Counted from the stretch's first letter, positions 8,566 through 19,600 are shown. The stretch: DNA of 64,000 bases from JALOKP01 sp963800865 (GCA_963800865.1 CAWDCL010000004.1:558001-622000), one strand, 5' to 3'. A program made the numbers and translations. Notes: a model not told the origin generated them from the sequence alone.

Positions 8566-9940
8566 TCAGCCGCCACCCAGCTTGACCCAGGCGACGTACC
8601 CCCAGGCCAGCGCGATCGCCAGCCCGGCCAGCCCGGCCGCCACCGACCGGCTCCGGCTGCCGCTCCCCGGCTCCGCCCCGGCGGCGATGAAGAGCACGAA
8701 GAGGTGATCCACCGGGTCCCGGAAACGGGGCGATCCGAAGGCCACGAACGCGAGCGCCAGCTGGTAGGCGAGGATCGCGAATCCCATCCTGCGGAGCGGG
8801 CCGCGCGGAGCCCGGATCAGCGCGAGCATCCCCAGCGCCAGGAGCAGCGCGCTCGACGCGCCCGATGCGGCGCTGAGCCACGCGACGGCGCGGGAGTCGA
8901 CGCCATAGACCGACTGCATCGCGTCGCGGTGGAAGAGCGGGAACAGGAACCACGCGGTCTTCTTCAGGCCGTTGACGAGAAACCGGCCCGGGTCGGCGGC
9001 CACGAACTCCGCGGCGGCGCGGGCGTACCAGGCGCTCGCCTCCGGCGTGCCGATCGCGATCCCCGGTGGCGCCACCGGCCGGAACTGCCCCCAGATCCCG
9101 GTCGCGTCGGGGTTGTTGCCGATGTAGAGGTTGACCCCTGCGGTGTGTGAGACGGGGAACGGCTGGCCCCAGACGAGCTGGTTCCGCGCCGCCCAGGGCA
9201 GCAGCCCGATGCCAGCGCCAGCGCGCACCAGCCCGCCCGCGCCAGCCGCTGCCGCGCCGTTCCGCCGAGCGCCAGCAGTCCGGCGAAGAAAAATCAAGGG
9301 CAGGAGCGATGCCGACTCGCGCGTCAGCATCGCGGCTGCGAGGCCCGCACCGAGCGCCAGCGACCAGCCGATCGAGCGCGGGTTCCCGACCAGCGCGACG
9401 AACGCCAGGATCGACGTCGCGAAGGCGAGGGCGAACAGCGGCTCGGACATCACCAGCGTGTCGGACACCACGAAGCACGGCAGGAACAGCCGCAGCGCCA
9501 TGCTCCACCACGCCGCCTTCGGTCGCCGCCGAGGCGCCGCCCGACGGCGAACAGGACGAGCGCGGTCAGGACACCCAGCAGCGACGTGGCGGCCTGGGCG
9601 GAACGGTAGCTCAGCTCCGGGTCGAGCCGGAACCAGCCCGGCCAGGTAGACGAAATAGAGCGGCGCGCGGTATCCGAACTGCCCGATCGGCCGGACCCAG
9701 GCCGCCCCCGACTGCGAGAGGCTGCGCGCGGCGTCGTAGTAGACGAGGTTGTCGTTGGCCGGCGGTGGCGGCGAGGTCGGGCCGAGCGTCACGATCAGCG
9801 CGATCCGGACGAGCAGGCCGAGCCCGGCAAGCAGCCACGGGTTCGCGAGCCGGGAGCGGCTGCTTCGCGCCGCCGGTCGCGCGGTCCGCGCGTCGGGCCG
9901 CCACGGAGGGACTGCCCCTGCGGGTGTCGTACCCGGTCAC
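8566..9940 (-). CDS. GT39-like polytopic membrane glycosyltransferase, frameshifted
   Basis: Hydrophobic protein of about 455 residues. It carries the GT-C pattern: an early acidic loop (NDNLVYYDAARSL), RAPLYFVYLAG, and a mid loop with WAARNQLVWG and VNLYIGNNPDATG, as in dolichyl-phosphate-mannose-type mannosyltransferases. The frame changes near 9640 and again near 9520; between these the conserved text (WFRLDPELSYRSAQAATSLL) is read in another frame. A third shift near 9850 would join it to a GTG at 9940 that overlaps the stop of the metallo-hydrolase gene. Without that, the first start is GTG 9792. It probably transfers a sugar from a polyprenyl carrier; acceptor unknown. Confidence 0.66.
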
Positions 9941-10941
9941 GGTGTCTCCACCGGCACCGGTGCCGCTGCCGCCGCCAGCTCGGCCAGGACCTCGTCCACC
10001 CGCTCTTCGTAGCGCGGAGAGACGTGAAGCGGCACGACCGCGCCGGCGCCCGCGGCGCGCGCGATCCGTCCGGCGACCGCCGCCGTCAGGTGGGCGTTGC
10101 GTCGCGCCAGCGCGTGGTCGGCGTCGAGGTAGTGGGCCTCGATCACGAGCCGCCGGACGCCACGCGCCAGCTCGACGATCGCCGCGACGCTGGCCTCGTC
10201 CGGGGCGGCGTCGCACGCGTACGCCAGCGTGTCGCCTTCGGTGATGCGCACCAGCCGCGAGCGCAGTTCGCCGAGCGGCGCCACGCGCCCGTCCGGCAGC
10301 GCGATCGGCTCGTCGTCGGGTGCGCTGCGCCGCACCGCGGCCTTGAGCGCGCCGAGCCACGGCCCCGGGGCGAGGCCGAGCCGCTCGAGCTCGACCGGAT
10401 CGAGGTTCAGGCCGCTCCGCTCCTCGACCCGATAGGCGATCGAGGGGATGCCGCCGTGATCGAGCGTGACCGCGCGGACCTCCAGCAGCTCGTCGGCCAG
10501 TACCGGCCCCTCGCCCGGCGCCGGTCCGCGGGCGATCGCGTAGGGCTCGAACCCGGCCGAGGTCGGGAAACGCCAGGTCTCGGTCCGGTCGGAATGAACC
10601 TCGACCACCGTCAGGTCGAGCGGGAAGGCCTCGACCAGGTTCCAGGCGTAGCCCCCGAGGTGGCTGCGCACGTGCGCGGCCAGTCCCGGGGGCCCGACCA
10701 GGCGCAGCGGCCGCTCGGGCCGGCCCAGCCGAACGCGCAGCAGCCGGGCCAGGCCGAAGACGTGGTCGACGTGGGCGTGGGTCACCAGCACGTCGGCCGC
10801 GTCGAGCAGCGTGCGCGGCGTCAACCCGGCCGCATCTCCGGCGTCCAACAGCAGGAGGCGCGGCAGCCAGGGGACGCGTACGACGACCAGCGGATCGCCG
10901 ACGAGGCCGTTGGGGAGCGCAAGCCGAAAGCCGCGACGCAT
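9937..10941 (-). CDS. RNase Z-like metallo-beta-lactamase-fold hydrolase
   Basis: 334 residues from ATG 10941 (a TTG lies three codons upstream). The metal-binding motif is VLVTHAHVDHVFGL, followed by later ligands in TLDHGG, ACDAAPDEA and a final HVSPRYEERVDEV. The EAHYLDADHALARRNAHLT segment is like the region of RNase Z before its last histidines. RNase Z trims tRNA 3' ends; members this diverged may have other substrates. Its stop overlaps a GTG that may start the GT39-like gene. It is divergent from the MacA-like gene (105 bases between starts). Confidence 0.8.
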   Translation of the reverse strand: MRRGFRLALPNGLVGDPLVVVRVPWLPRLLLLDAGDAAGLTPRTLLDAADVLVTHAHVDHVFGLARLLRVRLGRPERPLRLVGPPGLAAHVRSHLGGYAWNLVEAFPLDLTVVEVHSDRTETWRFPTSAGFEPYAIARGPAPGEGPVLADELLEVRAVTLDHGGIPSIAYRVEERSGLNLDPVELERLGLAPGPWLGALKAAVRRSAPDDEPIALPDGRVAPLGELRSRLVRITEGDTLAYACDAAPDEASVAAIVELARGVRRLVIEAHYLDADHALARRNAHLTAAVAGRIARAAGAGAVVPLHVSPRYEERVDEVLAELAAAAAPVPVETP

Positions 10942-11046
10942 CGTGCCCAAGGATATCGAACCCCGGGTTGTGGGGCAGGGCGGCCCAGACTACCCTTGCC
11001 CCCCACGCCCCGACCCGCGCCGCGCGCGCCCTCCCACGGATCGACC

Positions 11047-12360
11047 ATGCCTGCCTCCCGCACCCTGCGAACTGCCCTGACCTGGGTCGTGATCCTCGCG
11101 CTGCTCGGCACCGCGGGCTGGTACTTCCTGCTGCGCGAGAAGAAAGAGGACGCCCCGGTCTACCGCACCGAGGCGCTGACGAAGGGCGACGTCACATCGT
11201 CCGTGACCGCGACCGGCACGCTGTCCGCCGTGACCACCGTCCAGGTCGGCAGCCAGGTCTCGGGGATCATCTCCAGGCTGTACGCCGACTTCAACAGCCG
11301 GGTGCAGAAGAACCAGCTGCTGGCGGAGCTCGATCCCACGCCGTTCCTCGCACAGGTCGAACAGCGCCGCGCCGACCTGGCCCGGGCCGAGGTCAACGCC
11401 CGCAACAGCAAGGTCACGTACGAGCGGCAGAAGCGGCTTTCCGAGGAAGGGCTCGCGGCCGCGATGGAGTACGACGCCGCGAAGGCGGCGTACCAGGTGG
11501 ACGATGCGGTCGTCCGGCAGCTGCAGGCCGCGCTCAGCCAGTCCGAGACCAACCTGCAGTACACCCGGATCCTCTCGCCGATCGACGGGGTCGTCGTCGA
11601 CCGGCAGTACGACGTCGGCCAGACCGTCGCCGCGTCGTTCCAGGCACCGACGCTGTTCACGATCGCGCAGGACCTGACGCAGATGCAGGTCCAGGCCGAC
11701 GTCGACCAGTCCGACATCGGGAAGATCAGGATCGGGCTGCCGGTGCACTTCACGGTCGATGCCTACCCGGAGCAGGAATTCCGGGGAGCGATCACCCAGA
11801 TCCGGCTCAATGCCACGGTCCAGCAGAACGTCATCACGTATCCGGTGATCATCGAGGTCCCGAACCCGGGCGAGAAGCTGCGGCCGAAGATGACGGCCGA
11901 CGTCACGATCGACATCGAGACCGTCAAGGACGCCCTGCGGATTCCCAACGCGGCGCTGCGCTTCCGGCCGCCGGAGTCGGCGGTCATCGCCGGCGAGTCC
12001 GCGGCGAACGGTTCCGCGCAGGGCAAAGAGGGCAGCCCGGCCGGTGGGGGAGGCGGCGGCACGGCCGCAGCTGCGCCCACGGCCGCGCCCGCGACCGCCG
12101 GGCATCCGCCGGGCGGCGGGCCCGGTGCCCACGCCGGCGGCCCTCCCGGTCACGAGGGTGGCGGCCGGCGCGAGTCGACCGTCTACACCGTCGGCCCGGA
12201 TGGCGCGCTCAAGCCGGCCGTCGTGGCGACGGGGATCACCGATGGACGGTTCACCGTCGTCGACCGGAGCGACCTCAAGGAAGGGGACCAGGTCGTCGTC
12301 GGATCCCCGACGACGAAGGTCGAGGGGACCGGCCGGCCGCCCGGCATGGGCCGGATGTAG
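11047..12360 (+). CDS. MacA-like periplasmic adaptor (HlyD/RND-type membrane fusion protein)
   Basis: 437 residues. One N-terminal membrane anchor (TWVVILALLGTAGWYFLL) is followed by the lipoyl half-motif VTATGTLSAVTTVQVGSQVS, a coiled-coil hairpin near residues 95-150 (RADLARAEVNARNSKVTYER), and the second lipoyl half (ILSPIDGVVVDRQYDVGQTV). The beta-barrel domain follows. A Gly/Pro/Ala/His-rich insertion near residues 320-380 is unusual and probably disordered. It should bridge the inner-membrane MacB-type transporter and a TolC-like channel; no TolC gene is nearby. It is first of a three-gene transporter operon. Confidence 0.9.
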   Translation: MPASRTLRTALTWVVILALLGTAGWYFLLREKKEDAPVYRTEALTKGDVTSSVTATGTLSAVTTVQVGSQVSGIISRLYADFNSRVQKNQLLAELDPTPFLAQVEQRRADLARAEVNARNSKVTYERQKRLSEEGLAAAMEYDAAKAAYQVDDAVVRQLQAALSQSETNLQYTRILSPIDGVVVDRQYDVGQTVAASFQAPTLFTIAQDLTQMQVQADVDQSDIGKIRIGLPVHFTVDAYPEQEFRGAITQIRLNATVQQNVITYPVIIEVPNPGEKLRPKMTADVTIDIETVKDALRIPNAALRFRPPESAVIAGESAANGSAQGKEGSPAGGGGGGTAAAAPTAAPATAGHPPGGGPGAHAGGPPGHEGGGRRESTVYTVGPDGALKPAVVATGITDGRFTVVDRSDLKEGDQVVVGSPTTKVEGTGRPPGMGRM

Positions 12361-12399
12361 GCCGGCCGCACGCCGCGGACCCGGAACGAGAAAGCCGCC

Positions 12400-13119
12400 A
12401 TGCCGCTGGTCGACATGCAGAAGATCGTCAAGATCTACGCCTCCGGCGACGTCGAGGTCCGGGCGCTCGACGCGATCGACCTGACCGTCCACACCGGCGA
12501 GTTCGTGGCCGTCATCGGGCCTTCGGGATCCGGCAAGTCGACGCTGATGAACATCCTCGGCTGCCTCGACCGGCCGACCGAAGGGATCTACCGGCTCGAC
12601 GGCGTCGACGTCTCGGAGATGAGCGCCAACCAGCGCGCCGAGATCCGCAACTCGCGCCTGGGGTTCGTCTACCAGAACTTCAACCTGCTCTCGCGCACGA
12701 CCGCGCTCGAGAACGTCGAGCTGCCGCTGATCTACGGCCAGGCGCCGCTGTCGACGCGGCAGCGCCGCGAGCTGGCGCGGGAGATCATCCACCGCGTCGG
12801 CCTGGACGGCCGCGAGAAGCACACGCCCGCCCAGCTCTCCGGAGGCCAGCAGCAGCGGGTCGCGATCGCGCGCGCGCTGATCACCGACCCGCCGGTGATC
12901 CTGGCCGACGAGCCGACGGGCAACCTGGATACCCGCACCTCGCAGGAGGTGATGGAGATCTTCGAGCGGCTCAACGACGAGGGGAAGACCGTGATCATCA
13001 TCACGCACGAGCACGACATCGCGGCGTACGCCAAGCGGGTCGTGGCCTTCCGCGACGGGAAGATCGTGCAGGACGCCCCGATCACCGAGCGCCGGCGCGC
13101 GACGCAGGCCCGGCCGTGA
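12400..13119 (+). CDS. MacB-type ABC transporter ATP-binding protein
   Basis: 239 residues with a complete nucleotide-binding domain: Walker A IGPSGSGKST, Q-loop FVYQNFNLL, signature LSGGQQQRVAIARAL, Walker B VILADEPTGNLD, and the H-loop His in IIITHEHDI. The sequence belongs to the LolD/MacB branch, which powers export through mechanotransmission rather than transport across the membrane. Its TGA overlaps the GTG of the permease. In E. coli MacB the ATPase and permease are one chain; here they are separate. Confidence 0.95.
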   Translation: MPLVDMQKIVKIYASGDVEVRALDAIDLTVHTGEFVAVIGPSGSGKSTLMNILGCLDRPTEGIYRLDGVDVSEMSANQRAEIRNSRLGFVYQNFNLLSRTTALENVELPLIYGQAPLSTRQRRELAREIIHRVGLDGREKHTPAQLSGGQQQRVAIARALITDPPVILADEPTGNLDTRTSQEVMEIFERLNDEGKTVIIITHEHDIAAYAKRVVAFRDGKIVQDAPITERRRATQARP

Positions 13120-14345
13120 CCGGCCTGCAGCGCGTCGTATCGATCCTGAGGATCGGGATGCGCGCGATCCTGCGGCACAAGCTGCGCTCGTTCCTCACCG
13201 TGCTCGGGATCGTGATCGGCGTCGGCTGCGTGATCACGATGGTCGCGATCGCCACCGGCGCGTCGAAGGCGATCCAGTCGTCGATCAACTCGCTCGGCTC
13301 GAACTTCATCATGATCTTCCCCGGGGCCGTCACGCAGTCGGGGGCGCGGATCTTCACCGGCCAGTCGTCACTGACCGAAGAAGATGCGGCGGCGATCAAG
13401 ACCGAGTGCCCGTCGGTGGCCTACGTCTCCGCCGGGGCGCGCACCTCGGCGCAGGTCGTCGCCGGCGAGGAGAACTGGGGGACCCAGATCCAGGGGGCGG
13501 ACGTCGACTGGCCCTTCATCCGGGCCTGGAACATGGCCGAGGGGGCGTTCTTCACCGAAGGGGACGTCAAGTCCGCCGCCAAGGTCGCCGTGCTGGGCAA
13601 GACCGTCGCCGACGCGCTGTTCCCGCAGGGCGGGTCGCTCGGCCAGACGATCCGGATCAAGAACGTCCCGTTCCGCGTGGTCGGCGTGCTGGAGGCGAAG
13701 GGCGGCTCGCAGATGGGGCAGGACCAGGACGACGTGATCATCGCGCCCTACACGACCCTGCTCAAGCGCCTGGAGAGCCACTCCCACCGGCTCGGCGTCA
13801 TCCTCGTCGGGGCCGCCGACCCGTCGCTGGTGCCGCAGGCGATGGGCGAGATCGAGGCCCTGCTGCGCCAGCGCCGCCGCCTGCAGCCCGGGCAGGACAA
13901 CGACTTCATGATGCGCTCGCAGGAGGAGATCTCCTCGATCGCGAGCCAGAGCATCAACACCTTCTCCACGCTGCTCGGCTCGGTGGCGGCGATCTCGCTG
14001 CTGGTCGGCGGGATCGGGATCATGAACATCATGCTGGTCTCGGTGACCGAGCGGACGCGCGAGATCGGGATCCGGATGGCCGTCGGCGCCAAGGGGCGCG
14101 ACGTGCTGTCGCAGTTCCTGATCGAGGCGGTCGTGCTGTCGCTCGTCGGCGGCGGGATCGGGATCGGCGCCGGGCTGCTGGCCAGCCGGATCATCGCCGA
14201 CAGCGCCGGCTGGCCGGTCGAGGTCACGCCGGGATCGATCGCGATGGCCTTCGGCACCGCCGCCCTGATCGGGATCTTCTTCGGCTTCTACCCGGCGCGA
14301 AAGGCAAGTAAGCTCGACCCGATCGAGGCGCTCCGGTACGAGTGA
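13116..14345 (+). CDS. MacB-type ABC transporter permease
   Basis: 409 residues, starting at a GTG that overlaps the ATPase stop (GTGA). It has the four-helix MacB/FtsX layout: one N-terminal helix (LTVLGIVIGVGCVITMVAIA), a large periplasmic domain of about 210 residues, and three C-terminal helices. SVTERTREIGIRMAVGAK marks the cytoplasmic coupling loop, and the end is ASKLDPIEALRYE, as in the family. With the adaptor it forms a tripartite exporter for a drug, lipid or peptide; the substrate is unknown. Confidence 0.94.
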   Translation: MTGLQRVVSILRIGMRAILRHKLRSFLTVLGIVIGVGCVITMVAIATGASKAIQSSINSLGSNFIMIFPGAVTQSGARIFTGQSSLTEEDAAAIKTECPSVAYVSAGARTSAQVVAGEENWGTQIQGADVDWPFIRAWNMAEGAFFTEGDVKSAAKVAVLGKTVADALFPQGGSLGQTIRIKNVPFRVVGVLEAKGGSQMGQDQDDVIIAPYTTLLKRLESHSHRLGVILVGAADPSLVPQAMGEIEALLRQRRRLQPGQDNDFMMRSQEEISSIASQSINTFSTLLGSVAAISLLVGGIGIMNIMLVSVTERTREIGIRMAVGAKGRDVLSQFLIEAVVLSLVGGGIGIGAGLLASRIIADSAGWPVEVTPGSIAMAFGTAALIGIFFGFYPARKASKLDPIEALRYE

Positions 14346-14367
14346 GCCGGATCGGCCGCGGGGAGGG

Positions 14368-15951
14368 GTGACCCGGGTGGACGCGGAGCGCGGAGCGGGA
14401 ACCGGCGAGCGCGGTTTCGGGCGCGAGCGCGGCTTCCGGCGCGAGCTCGGCCTCCTCGACTCGACGATGATCGTCGCCGGCTCGATGATCGGCTCGGGGA
14501 TCTTCATCGTCTCGGCCGACATGGCGCGGCTGCTCGGCTCGGGCGGCTGGCTGCTCGCGGCGTGGGCCGTCACCGGACTGCTCACCGTCGCCGCCGCGCT
14601 CTCGTACGGCGAGCTGGCCTCGATGATGCCGCAGGCCGGCGGCCAGTACGTCTTCCTGCGCGAGGCCTACTCGCCGCTCTGGGGCTTCCTCTACGGCTGG
14701 GCCCTCTTCCTGGTGATCCAGACCGGGACGATCGCCGCGGTCGGGGTGGCCTTCGCGCGCTTCCTGGGCGTGCTCTTCCCGTGGATCTCGCCGTCGTCCT
14801 GGATCGTCAGCCCGATCCACCTCTCCGACGGCTACGCGCTGAGCCTCTCGACGCAGCAGCTGGTGGGGATCCTGTCGATCGTGCTGCTCACGGTGGTCAA
14901 CACGCGCGGGATCCACCTCGGCAAGCTGCTGCAGAACACCGTGACCTCCGCCAAGACGCTCGCCCTCGTGGCGGTCATCGTGCTGGGAATCGCCGTGGGC
15001 CGGAACACCGAGGTGATCGCGGCCAACTTCGCCGGCTTCTGGGACACTGCCGGCGCCGAGACGACGGTCAGCTCGCGCTTCGCGTTCCTGCCGCCGCTCT
15101 CCGCTTCCAGCGGCGCACTCGGCCTGCTCGTCGCGTTCTGCGTCGCGCAGGTCGGCTCGCTCTTCTCGTCCGACGCCTGGAACAACATCACGTTCGCCGC
15201 GGGCGAGGTGAAGGACCCGCGGCGCACCGTGCCGCGGGCGCTGGCCGCGGGAACGGGCCTCGTGATCGCGCTCTACCTGCTGGCCAATGTCGCCTACCTG
15301 ATGGTACTGCCGCTCGCCGGGATTCAGCATGCCCCCGACGACCGCGTCGGCACGGCCGTGCTGGACGTGATCTTCGGCCCCGCCGGCGCGACGATCATGG
15401 CGATCGCGATCGCGGTTTCGACCTTCGGCTGCAACAACGGGCTGATCCTGGCGGGGGCGCGGGTCTACTACGTGATGGCGAAGGACGGTCTCTTCTTCCG
15501 CGGCGTCGGCCGGCTCAACGCGCGGAGCGTGCCCGCCGCCGGGCTCGTCGCGCAGGGGATCTGGGCTTCGCTCCTGATCCTGCCGCGGACGCGGCTCGGC
15601 GCCGGGCCCGGCGGCGAGGAGCGCTACGGCAACCTCTACGGCAACCTGCTCGACTACGTCGTCTTCGCGGTCCTGATCTTCTACGTGCTGACGATCGCCG
15701 CGATCTTCGTGCTGCGCCGCACCCGTCCCGACGCCGAGCGGCCGTATCGCGCGTGGGGCTACCCGGTCGTGCCGCTGCTCTACATCGCCGCGGCGTGCGT
15801 GATCATGGCGGTGCTGGTGGCCTACCGCAGCGAAACGACCTGGCCGGGCCTGGTCATCGTGCTGAGCGGGCTGCCGGCGTACTGGATCTGGAGGCGGCTG
15901 GGGGCGCCGGCGCGCGGTCCGGCAGAGCGGCACGCGGACGACCAGGCGTAG
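14368..15951 (+). CDS. APC-superfamily amino acid permease
   Basis: 527 residues with about 12-13 membrane helices. The first helix carries the family signature SMIGSGIFIVSADMARLLG, followed by SYGELASMMPQAGGQYVFLREAY, both classic for APC amino acid/polyamine transporters. A helix 8 segment (STFGCNNGLILAGARVYYVMAKDGL) also fits. The GTG at 14368 directly abuts a GGAGG; the next GTG, at 14377, has better spacing and may be the true start. It lies 22 bases behind the MacB-type permease and may share its transcript, though a functional link is not obvious. Confidence 0.92.
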   Translation: MTRVDAERGAGTGERGFGRERGFRRELGLLDSTMIVAGSMIGSGIFIVSADMARLLGSGGWLLAAWAVTGLLTVAAALSYGELASMMPQAGGQYVFLREAYSPLWGFLYGWALFLVIQTGTIAAVGVAFARFLGVLFPWISPSSWIVSPIHLSDGYALSLSTQQLVGILSIVLLTVVNTRGIHLGKLLQNTVTSAKTLALVAVIVLGIAVGRNTEVIAANFAGFWDTAGAETTVSSRFAFLPPLSASSGALGLLVAFCVAQVGSLFSSDAWNNITFAAGEVKDPRRTVPRALAAGTGLVIALYLLANVAYLMVLPLAGIQHAPDDRVGTAVLDVIFGPAGATIMAIAIAVSTFGCNNGLILAGARVYYVMAKDGLFFRGVGRLNARSVPAAGLVAQGIWASLLILPRTRLGAGPGGEERYGNLYGNLLDYVVFAVLIFYVLTIAAIFVLRRTRPDAERPYRAWGYPVVPLLYIAAACVIMAVLVAYRSETTWPGLVIVLSGLPAYWIWRRLGAPARGPAERHADDQA

Positions 15952-15957
15952 CGGACG

Positions 15958-16518
15958 TCAGTCGGCGAACAGGGCGTCCAGCGGGATCTCGAGCCCCGCG
16001 AAGAGCCCCGGCCTGAAGACGTCGCTCCGGTCCGCGATGGTGACCTGGCGGTAGCGGGAGCCGTCGAGCTGGAACTCCTCCAGCGATTCCGTGTCCGGGT
16101 CCACGATCCAGTACCAGGACACGCCGCGCCGCGCATAGACCCGCATCTTACGCACCCGGTCGTGTCCCCTCGACCCCTCCGAGAGCACCTCGACGACGAG
16201 ATCCGGCGGCCCGACGCCCCGCTTCGCCGTGACGCGGTCGGCGTGCTCCGGCGCGACGTAGAGCAGGTCCGGCTGGAACACGTTCGTGTCCTCGAGCACG
16301 ACGTCGAACGGAGCGAAGAGCAGCAGCCCGCCGGGCCCCCGGTTGAGGTGCCCGTGGAGCAGCACGAACAGCTCGCCGAGGATCCTCTGGTGCCGCAGGG
16401 CGGGGGCATTCATCTCGACGAGTTCCCCTTCGATCACCTGGAAGCGCCGCCCGTCCTCGGGGAGCGCGAGGTAATCGGCGAAGGTGAAGGGGACCTTCTC
16501 GCCGGCCGCGTGGCTCAT
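15958..16518 (-). CDS. Uma2-family (DUF820) restriction-endonuclease-like protein
   Basis: 186 residues, ATG 16518 preceded by AGAGGT. It shows the Uma2 pattern: FTFADYLALPEDGRRFQVIE, GELVEMNAPALRHQRI, then the PD-(D/E)XK core QPDLLYV and PDLVVEVLSEG, with the basic VRKMRVYARRGV and WYWIVDPDTES. Uma2 proteins are nuclease-fold proteins that are greatly amplified in some phyla; their biological role is unclear. It converges with the APC permease, 6 bases apart. Confidence 0.93.
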   Translation of the reverse strand: MSHAAGEKVPFTFADYLALPEDGRRFQVIEGELVEMNAPALRHQRILGELFVLLHGHLNRGPGGLLLFAPFDVVLEDTNVFQPDLLYVAPEHADRVTAKRGVGPPDLVVEVLSEGSRGHDRVRKMRVYARRGVSWYWIVDPDTESLEEFQLDGSRYRQVTIADRSDVFRPGLFAGLEIPLDALFAD

Positions 16519-16645
16519 TCGCTGACCTCTCGAAAGGAATGGTACGGCCGGGCGCGAACGGCGCGCAAGCCGCGATCGTGGGCTCCGTCCCACGTGCGGG
16601 AGCGGACGCGCGTGCTCCGGCGCGCCCGACGGGTTGCAGCCGCGC

Positions 16646-19600
16646 TCAGCGCGCCGGCAGTCCCTTTCTCGGCAGCGGCGGGACCGGCGGGAGCGGCCGC
16701 GGGTCCTCGGCGATCTTCTGCTTCAGCAGGGCGATTGCGGCCTCGAGCTGCGCGTCCTTTCCGTCCCACGTGGCGCGCGGGAGATTGTCGACGACGACGT
16801 CGGGCTCGACGCCGTGCCCCTCGATCAGCCAGGTCCCCTCCGGACCGAAGACGCCGTACTCCGCCGCCGTCGCGATCCCGCGGTCGACCAGGACGTTGCT
16901 CGACGAGAGCCAGATCTCGCCGCCCCAGGTCCGGGTGCCGAGCACCGGTCCCAGCTCGAGCCGCCGGAAGCCCTCCGCGAAGGCCTCGCCGTCCGACGAG
17001 GTGTGCTCGTTGACCAGCACGACGACGTGGCCGCGGAAGGCGTACTGCATGTTCCAGGTCGGCGCGCGGCCGACGCGCTGGTTCCAGTAGAACCAGGCCC
17101 GGCGCAGCAGGCGCGACAGGATCCAGCTGTCGATGTTGCCGCCGTTGTTGTGGCGCACGTCGATCACCAGCCCCTGGCGCGTGAAGGCGGGGTAGTAGTC
17201 GCGGGCCCACGCCGAGTAGTCGTCGCCCCCCATCGCGCGCAGGTGGACGTAGCCGATCGTGCCGGCGCTCGCCTCGTCGGTCCGGAGACGGCGCGTGTAC
17301 TCCCACTCGTGGTAGCGGCGGTCGGCGTCCGCGTCCGGTGTCAGCGGCTGGACGATCACCTCGCGCGGCGTGCCGCCGCCGGCGGGCTTCACCGCGAGCA
17401 GCACCTGGCGGTCGGCCTTGGCCCGCAGCAGCGCGCCCGGATCGGGCGCGGAGAGGGTCGCGACGCCGTCGATCGCCACGATCACGTCGCCCGGCTTCAC
17501 GTCGACCCCCGGTCGCGCCAGCGGCGAGGCCAGCTCCGGCCGGTCGGGGTCGGAGCGGTAGATCGACTCGACGACGAGGCCGCCGCGCTCCGCGTCTCGC
17601 GCGAGCCGCGCGCCCGAGGAAGGCCGGGGCCGGCTCGCCGTCGCCCTTCCGCGCGTCGCCGCCGTAGACGAAGGTGTGCAGCGCCTCGACCTCGCTGACC
17701 ATCTGCGCCAGCAGGTCCGACAGCTCGGCCCGGCTGCGGACGCGGTCGACGAGCGGCAGGTAACGCGCCTTCATCCCGTTCCAGTCGATCCCGTGCATCG
17801 CCCGGTCGTAGAAGTAGTCGCGCTCGAGGCGCCAGGCCTCGTTGAACATCTGCCGCCACTCCTGGCGCGGGTCGACCGGCAGCGTGAAGGCCGAGAGATC
17901 GACCTTCTTCTTGTCGAGGTCGGTGACCGGCGCGGCCGCGGCGTCGAAGACGTAGAGCGCGTCGTCCTTGCGGACCAGGATCTTCTTCCCGTCGGCGCTG
18001 GGCTCGGCCGAGGAGACCCCGGCGAGCACCGTCTTGACCTCCGGCTTCTCGTTGGTGATCTCGAGCGCCAGCAGGTCCGCCTTCTCGCGCTCGCCGGCGG
18101 TCGACGACAGCCAGAAGAGCGCCTTCTCGGTCGCAAAGAGGCCGCCGGTGTTGCCGGGCGGCGCCGGGACCTCCTCGAGGCGCGCCGCGAGCCCCGCCGC
18201 GTCGATCGCGGTGCGCGGCGGAGCGCTCTTCGCGTCGTCCTTCGCGTCGTCCTTCGCGTCGGCCTTCTTCGCCGCCGCTTCCTTCGGCTTGCCCTTCTCG
18301 TCCTTGCCGGTTTCTTCTTCCTTCTTGGCCGGATGCAGCTCGTCCGGCGGTGCGAACGGCGAGCGCAGCCCGGGAGTGAGCGCCAGCAGGTAGATCCGCG
18401 TCGTCTTGTCGAAGAAGGGCTCCGGCTGCATCAGGCCCCAGGGACTCGGGACCAGCGTCTTGAGATTCCGCTCGGAGAGGAAATAGAGCCACTTCCCGTC
18501 GGCCGAGAACGCCGGCGACGAGCTGTCGTAGCGGTCGGTCGTCGCGGCGAGCGCCGCGCCCCCCTCGACCGGGTAGAGCTTGACCTGCCGGTTGAGGTTC
18601 TCGCAGGGCACGGCGGCGGCGAGCCAGCGGCCGTCGGGCGACCAGGCGAGGTCTCCGATGTCCGCGACCGGGCTCTCTTCGAGCAGCCGGCCGGCGCCCG
18701 TCGCCGCGTCGGTGAGCCACAGGCGCTGGTTCTTGTCGGTGTGCGCGATCTGCTTGCCGTCGGGGGAGGGGAGCGCGATCCAGCGCAGGACCTCGCCGTT
18801 CTTCGTCAGCTGCCGCGCGTCGCCGACGCCGTTGGCGGGAAGCGTCCAGAGCTCGACCTCGCCCGATTCGTCCGAGAGCGACACCAGCGACTTGCCGTCC
18901 GGCATGAAGCGCGCGTCACGGAACCGGACTCCCGGCCGGCGCGAGGCCTCGACGAACCGCCCGGGCCCGACGGGCGCCACGAACACCTGCCCGCGCGCGG
19001 TGAGCACGACGCGCTTGCCGTCGGGCGACGGGTGCGCCGCGGTGGTCCAGGTGAGCGGCTCCTTGACGGTCCGCTCGCGGGTCTGGTCGAGATCGGAGCC
19101 GAGCGTGATCGCCAGCGCCGTCTCCGTGCCGGTGGCGAGGTCGAAGAGGAACAGGTCGGCGCCGGAGCGGAAGGCGATCCGTCCCGCGTCGAGCGACGCC
19201 TCGGCGATCTCCCAGCTGCGCTTCGTGTGCTGCCGCAGGTCCTTCCCGTCGCCGGTCATCGACCAGAGGTTCATCGTGCCGTCGCGGTCGGAGAGGAAGT
19301 AGACCCGCCCGTTCCAGACCATCGGGCCCTTGCTCGTGCCGGGGTAGTCGCCGGTCAGGGGGACCGCCTCCGCGGCACCGCCGTCCCAGCGCCAGATCTG
19401 CTGCACGGTGCCGCCGCGGTAGCGCTTGGTGTGGCTTCCCTGGAACGGCTGCCGCGTGAAGTAGAGCGCCGTCCCGGCCTCGTTCCACGCGCCGTCGGCG
19501 GCCTGCGCCAGCGGGATCGGCTGCGACGCCCCGGTGGCAGGATCGAGCGTCTCCAGCTGGACCGACGGCAGCGTGGAGCGGGCGGTGGTGGCGTAGAGCA

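Noticed and set aside
10968..13115. 5' extension of the MacB-type permease frame
   Set aside because: The open frame runs through the adaptor and ATPase genes in another register; conserved permease sequence begins only at GTG 13116.
15958..16518. Uma2 protein as part of a restriction or defence system
   Set aside because: No methylase or other defence gene is nearby, and Uma2 genes are commonly solitary.
18230..18320. Tandem-repeat DNA in the tricorn-like gene
   Set aside because: It encodes an in-frame Lys/Ala/Asp linker between domains and needs no separate explanation.
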